A stretch of 64,000 bases of DNA from Sapria himalayana (lineage: Eukaryota; Streptophyta; Magnoliopsida; Malpighiales; Rafflesiaceae): assembly GCA_029783825.1 (NCBI GenBank), contig JAREIK010017226.1, positions 1 through 64,000 on the forward strand, given 5' to 3'. The notes beneath the pieces are model-generated. The model had not been told where the DNA came from, did no database searches, and worked only from the letters and a program-made list of their open reading frames with translations. Made by a program: the position numbers and the translations under genes. Shown here piece by piece: positions 60,291 through 64,000 of this stretch; within the stretch, counting starts at the first letter, position 1; every line of letters starts with the position of its first letter.

Positions 60291-60770
60291 ATAATTTAGA
60301 GAGGAATATTGAGGTTGAAGATGATGCCATCCACATGATATGAGTATAACCCAACCCAAATTTGATTTTCCAATGACTCGATAAACACAATTTAAATAGA
60401 GGTGACATTAGCATGACATGATCATGGTGATACCATTATATCATCATGACATTAATATCACAAGAGCTTGCCATTTTCATAGCCGAATTCATATCCGGCT
60501 TGCCAATGCCCAATTTGACGTTGACAATCCAACCTCGAAACTTATTTTCTGGTAAAAGGAGGTATCTTTACCCGTTCAATCAATTGTTTGCCAGATTTTG
60601 TTAAAGTCAATAATAGTTCATATCATTTTAGATTTTTTGGACATATTCGTGAGGTTAATTTTTTAAATTTAGATATATATAAAGTTGAAAAAAAAATTAA
60701 ATTATTTGTTCAATTATGTGAATTCCAAATAAATAGATTTTTGTTTGTGAAAATTCTTAATGGACAATGA

Positions 60771-61560
60771 TGGACCAACCAAGAAGAACGAGGAGACCAT
60801 GGGTGAAACAATGACAAGTGTATCAATGAGGAGATCATGAGAACTATGTTGTCGAATGCAAAGTTCAAGGTGGATATATTTAATGGAATCAACAACATTA
60901 GCATGCGGGAATCTAATTTTCTGGTTCTCTTATTCCAAGTGGGATCTCATATTGCCTTGGAATATCATCAACCAACAAGTTTGCGGCACAGTACGATTTC
61001 CTTAGCAATGGAACATAAGTCATTTGTCATGAAAGAGACATTAGTAGCAATAATCATTGAGAACATACTCTACTTGAAAATGTTTTTTTTTTTGTTTTCA
61101 ATATAAGAATGTACACCTATAATCGAACATAAAGATAAGTTCAACAAAATTATTATTCATTTACAAAAATTAGAGATTGAAATTAGAGATGAAAATTTGG
61201 CATTGTTGTTATTAAATTTTCTGCCCGAAACCTATGATCTTTTAACCACAACTTTATTATATCGATAAAGATGAAGTTAAATTCAGAGGTTTCTTTAATT
61301 CGTTGGTACTTGGTAAACAATTAGTATCAGAAAAAGGATCAATATGATCATAAAAATACCACACCAGAAGCACTTACGAAATCAATATATCTTACAAACA
61401 ACAAAAAACCAGCCAAATCCATCTGACGAGGTAGATGCCGATCGAAGTTAAGACTAGAACCATCCTTTAGGTGTACTTTGATGGATGAATCTGCATGTTG
61501 TATACAGAAAGAGAATTGGATGAAATATTATCAAAATAAGGAGAAATCAAATGCTTTAAA
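60771..61560 (+). pseudogene. Copia-type gag relic (unit E)
   Basis: Near copy of A 3,937-4,740: AKFKVDIFNGINNISM from about 60,855, UBN2 remnant FNKIIIH and LALLLLNFLPETYD near 61,140-61,245. Frameshifted. Confidence 0.75.
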
Positions 61561-62029
61561 ATTATGTATATTACTAAATATTTTATTTTTTTTTAATTTT
61601 AAATTAAAATAAAATCATTAAAATTAACAATCGCATATATGCATTCCCAAAACGGTAATTCTTGTTCGTGTTAATTTGGACAATGTTTTATTTGTCATTT
61701 TAATCAATCATAAATTAATTCAAAAATTTTGTTTTTGTTTTTTGTTTATGTGATATCAATGGAATGTTTAAATTTTGTATTTGAAATAATTTTGCAAAAA
61801 TATTAACTTTGCTCTTAAATCTCCTAACTAAATGATGTTTGTGTTAATAAATATATTTTAGAAAATTGTTTTTTTTTTCACATAAATGCATTAAATAGAA
61901 TTGATATTGTTTAATTAAGATAGTCGAGACTATTTTTATTTATATCTCTTATCTCGCCTAGCTCATCATTCATTTATTTACCTAATCACAATTAATTTTT
62001 TAAAATTTTAAAATTTAAAATAAAAGTTT

Positions 62030-62821
62030 GAGGGCTTTTTGATAAAACACTTAAAATGTTCAAACCATTCAAAATTTAAATTTTCAATGGTTTGAAATTG
62101 TAAGTGTGTTTGATAAAAAAATGTTGAGAGCTGAAAATTTTAAATTTTAAGTGAAAAAATATTGAATATATTAAGTAGATAGAGACCTACTTATTAGTTG
62201 AAGGCTGAAAATTTTCCACAAATTTTTTTTTTAAATATTATCATTTTGTACTTTTTTTTATTCTTTTTTGTTTTCTCATTCATGCTATAGTTCAGTTTGT
62301 CAATCTGTCTTTGCCTCCTCCTTTCTTTCCTGCTACAAACCCTAATCGTAACTCTAACTTTCTTTCATTATTAATTTAAGAGAGGAAATAGTAAATCAAC
62401 TAGTTGTTCATCAATTTTGTTTTTATATTAAAGATTTGGGTAGTTTTAAAGAATTTATATTTTATTGGTTATTTTTTAAATATTTTTATTTCTTTTTTGG
62501 ATTTATGATTTATTTATGGATATGTTTTAGAAATTTTATTTATTTAATAATTAAAAATTATAGGGAAACAAAATTTCATTAAAACTTATATTTATGTTTG
62601 ATAATATGTAATAGAATGATAATAAGGGTAAATATGTAAAATACATAATTTTTATCATTTAGAATTTACATTTATAAAATAATATATTTATCTTGAGCAT
62701 TCAATTAACAGTTATTTATAAAATAATTTTTAAATACAAATTTTACACTTATAAAATTCAGTCTTAAATTTTCAGCACTTATTTTTCAAAACTTAATTTT
62801 TTTAGTTTTTTCAACGGGCCA
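62030..62821. mobile_element. MITE-like non-autonomous insert (unit E)
   Basis: Counterpart of A 5,192-5,984 with ends agggctttttgataaaac and (reverse complement) tggcccgttgaaaaaac. Internal hairpin near 62,047-62,106. Confidence 0.5.
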
Positions 62822-62944
62822 TAAATCTTAAGATAAATTATTTTAGATGCTCTATATTTGAAAAAAATTATAATAAGCATCCTAATTGTATCTCTTGTAA
62901 ATGGTATTAAAACAAAAAGAAATTATACTTTGATACTCTTTAAT

Positions 62945-63200
62945 AGGAAAACATAAATATATACTTTATAATCTTCAAGCGCACACACACACACACACAC
63001 ACACTCTCTCTCTCTCTCTATCACTTATTTTCACATTCTTTCTCTTGCACCCTCTCTTTTTCGTAGTCAATCTCACTCTCACAATCCTTTAATCTATTAC
63101 TCACTCTAACTCTCGCTTTAACTTAAGTTCATTTCCAAATTTTAGTAAAGTTAATGATGGACCTTTTTAAGTTACCTGAATTTTTGTTGTAAAAAAATAT
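62945..63200 (+). promoter_or_regulatory. TATA plus CA/CT-rich leader and short ATG frame (unit E)
   Basis: Counterpart of A 6,118-6,370: (CA)n 62,982-63,002, (CT)n to about 63,019, ATGATG 63,154-63,159 opening MMDLFKLPEFLL. Confidence 0.4.
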
Positions 63201-63324
63201 CTAATTTGAATATGAAATAAAAGTTAAAAAAAACTATAAAAAAGGAAGTATCTTGAATATATAAATATATATATATATATATATATGTTTAATTAGTACA
63301 ATCACATGTGGGCAAAGATATATA

Positions 63325-63550
63325 CAAATTATGACACAAATTAAAAAAAAATATATAATAATTATATTAATTCAATTAAAAATGAATTTCACGACATTGA
63401 TGATTTTTATTGACTAATATTATTTTTTATTTTTATTTAAAATTTTAAAATGAACAGTTCTAATTGAATTTCTAATTGAAAAGAATAAAAATGAAAAAGA
63501 TATTTGGTAACTAAATCATAACAATATCGAATCAGAAATGACCAATAAGA
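63325..63550. repeat. Second copy of the MYB upstream block (unit E)
   Basis: Counterpart of A 6,485-6,712. Confidence 0.6.
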
Positions 63551-63735
63551 AGCATGATGTTTGAAGATGTAAAGGTGGTTTCGTTCACGGGGCACGGATT
63601 GCTAACGTGGTCATTTTCTTATTTGCATTGAACGAGTGGAAATGGAACATTTAGTATTTGTGTTACGACTTACGAAAAAAAAAACAAATAGTTCAAGAGT
63701 AGTTTTTTGACTATAGAATTGAATTGTTCTGTACC

Positions 63736-63858
63736 ATGGGAGTCTCAGCATCAGAGCATTTTGGGATAATTGTCTCCATTGCTACGGAGGCTGCCATCAT
63801 GATCCCCTCTGGCAGAATCATTTTCGTCCTACTATATCACATCGTATTTATCTTTTGA
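63736..63858 (+). CDS. 40-codon membrane-like mini-ORF (unit E)
   Basis: Intact frame with the same sequence as A (MGVSASEHFGIIVSIATEA ... VLLYHIVFIF). Start context accATGg. Unknown family; one possible membrane helix. The unit leaves the window 142 bp later. Confidence 0.3.
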   Translation: MGVSASEHFGIIVSIATEAAIMIPSGRIIFVLLYHIVFIF

Positions 63859-64000
63859 AAATCGAGATCCATGCTTGTTTATTTTAATGATCAAAATGGT
63901 AATATTCTTCATTATTGTTAGTGCCTTCACAGCCCCCAATTTTTTGTAACATCCAGGCGGTATAAAAATAGCCATGATACTATTTAAAAGAGAGAATTAA

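Larger units (their letters stand above)
56795..64000 (+). repeat. Array unit E (type I, MYB-bearing, runs off window)
   Basis: Fifth unit, collinear with A from A position 1 to about 7,159. It shares with A every type I mark: the 35-bp deletion in MYB exon 2, the inverted repeat block after the gene, the ~0.8-kb MITE-like insert and the (CA)n(CT)n leader. It ends at the window edge just after the 40-codon mini-ORF, so its distal part is not seen. Confidence 0.9.

Noticed and set aside
1..64000. tRNA or rRNA genes, organellar insertions
   Set aside because: No cloverleaf with A and B boxes, no conserved rRNA stretch and no recognisable plastid or mitochondrial gene was seen on either strand; a tRNAscan-type search would be decisive.

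Overview
The window is nuclear DNA from a flowering plant, roughly three-quarters A+T by eye. It carries relics of plant Copia and L1-type (LINE) retrotransposons, a 2.18-kb solo LTR, and a SHAQKYF-class MYB-like transcription-factor gene with a plant-type intron. I see no rRNA, tRNA, CRISPR array, bacterial operon or organellar block. The species cannot be named from the sequence.

The main structure is a mosaic tandem array of five related units: A (1-10,175), B (10,176-26,856), C (26,857-35,205, cut short), D (41,266-56,794, missing its first ~1.1 kb) and E (56,795-64,000, running off the window). A and E are near-identical (type I). B and D are near-identical (type III). C is intermediate (type II). 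The fixed unit order is: GCAC-rich upstream block; TATA promoter and MYB-like gene; A-rich tract; Copia gag relic; TATA plus CT-rich leader; a diverged second copy of the MYB upstream block; a 40-codon membrane-like mini-ORF; a conserved 62-aa block; then a distal part that differs by type. A and E carry the MYB gene and a ~0.8-kb MITE-like insert and lack ~2.1 kb found in C. B and D have lost the MYB gene with its promoter by one shared deletion and carry an extra ~8.2 kb distal region with the solo LTR. In A that distal region is replaced by a LINE fragment.

Between C and D lies a nested block on the minus strand: a Copia element (3' LTR, RNase H, integrase and pre-integrase pieces, gag zinc knuckle; reverse transcriptase missing) interrupted by a ~3.85-kb degenerate LINE. 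It replaces the end of C and the start of D.

The only plausible cellular gene is the MYB-like one. Unit A reads as an intact two-exon, 219-codon gene ending EHK|TFLRGL...TTQVSCHAQKYF...SILDITS. E has the same structure but a one-base exon-1 frameshift. C has several one-base indels but keeps a canonical SHAQK. A and E share a 35-bp deletion that truncates the ancestral C-terminus. The most noteworthy observation is therefore a recently amplified, partly decayed MYB array with repeated loss of the gene from some units. I found no evidence of a wholly new molecular system, and several apparent breaks are homopolymer indels that may be assembly errors.
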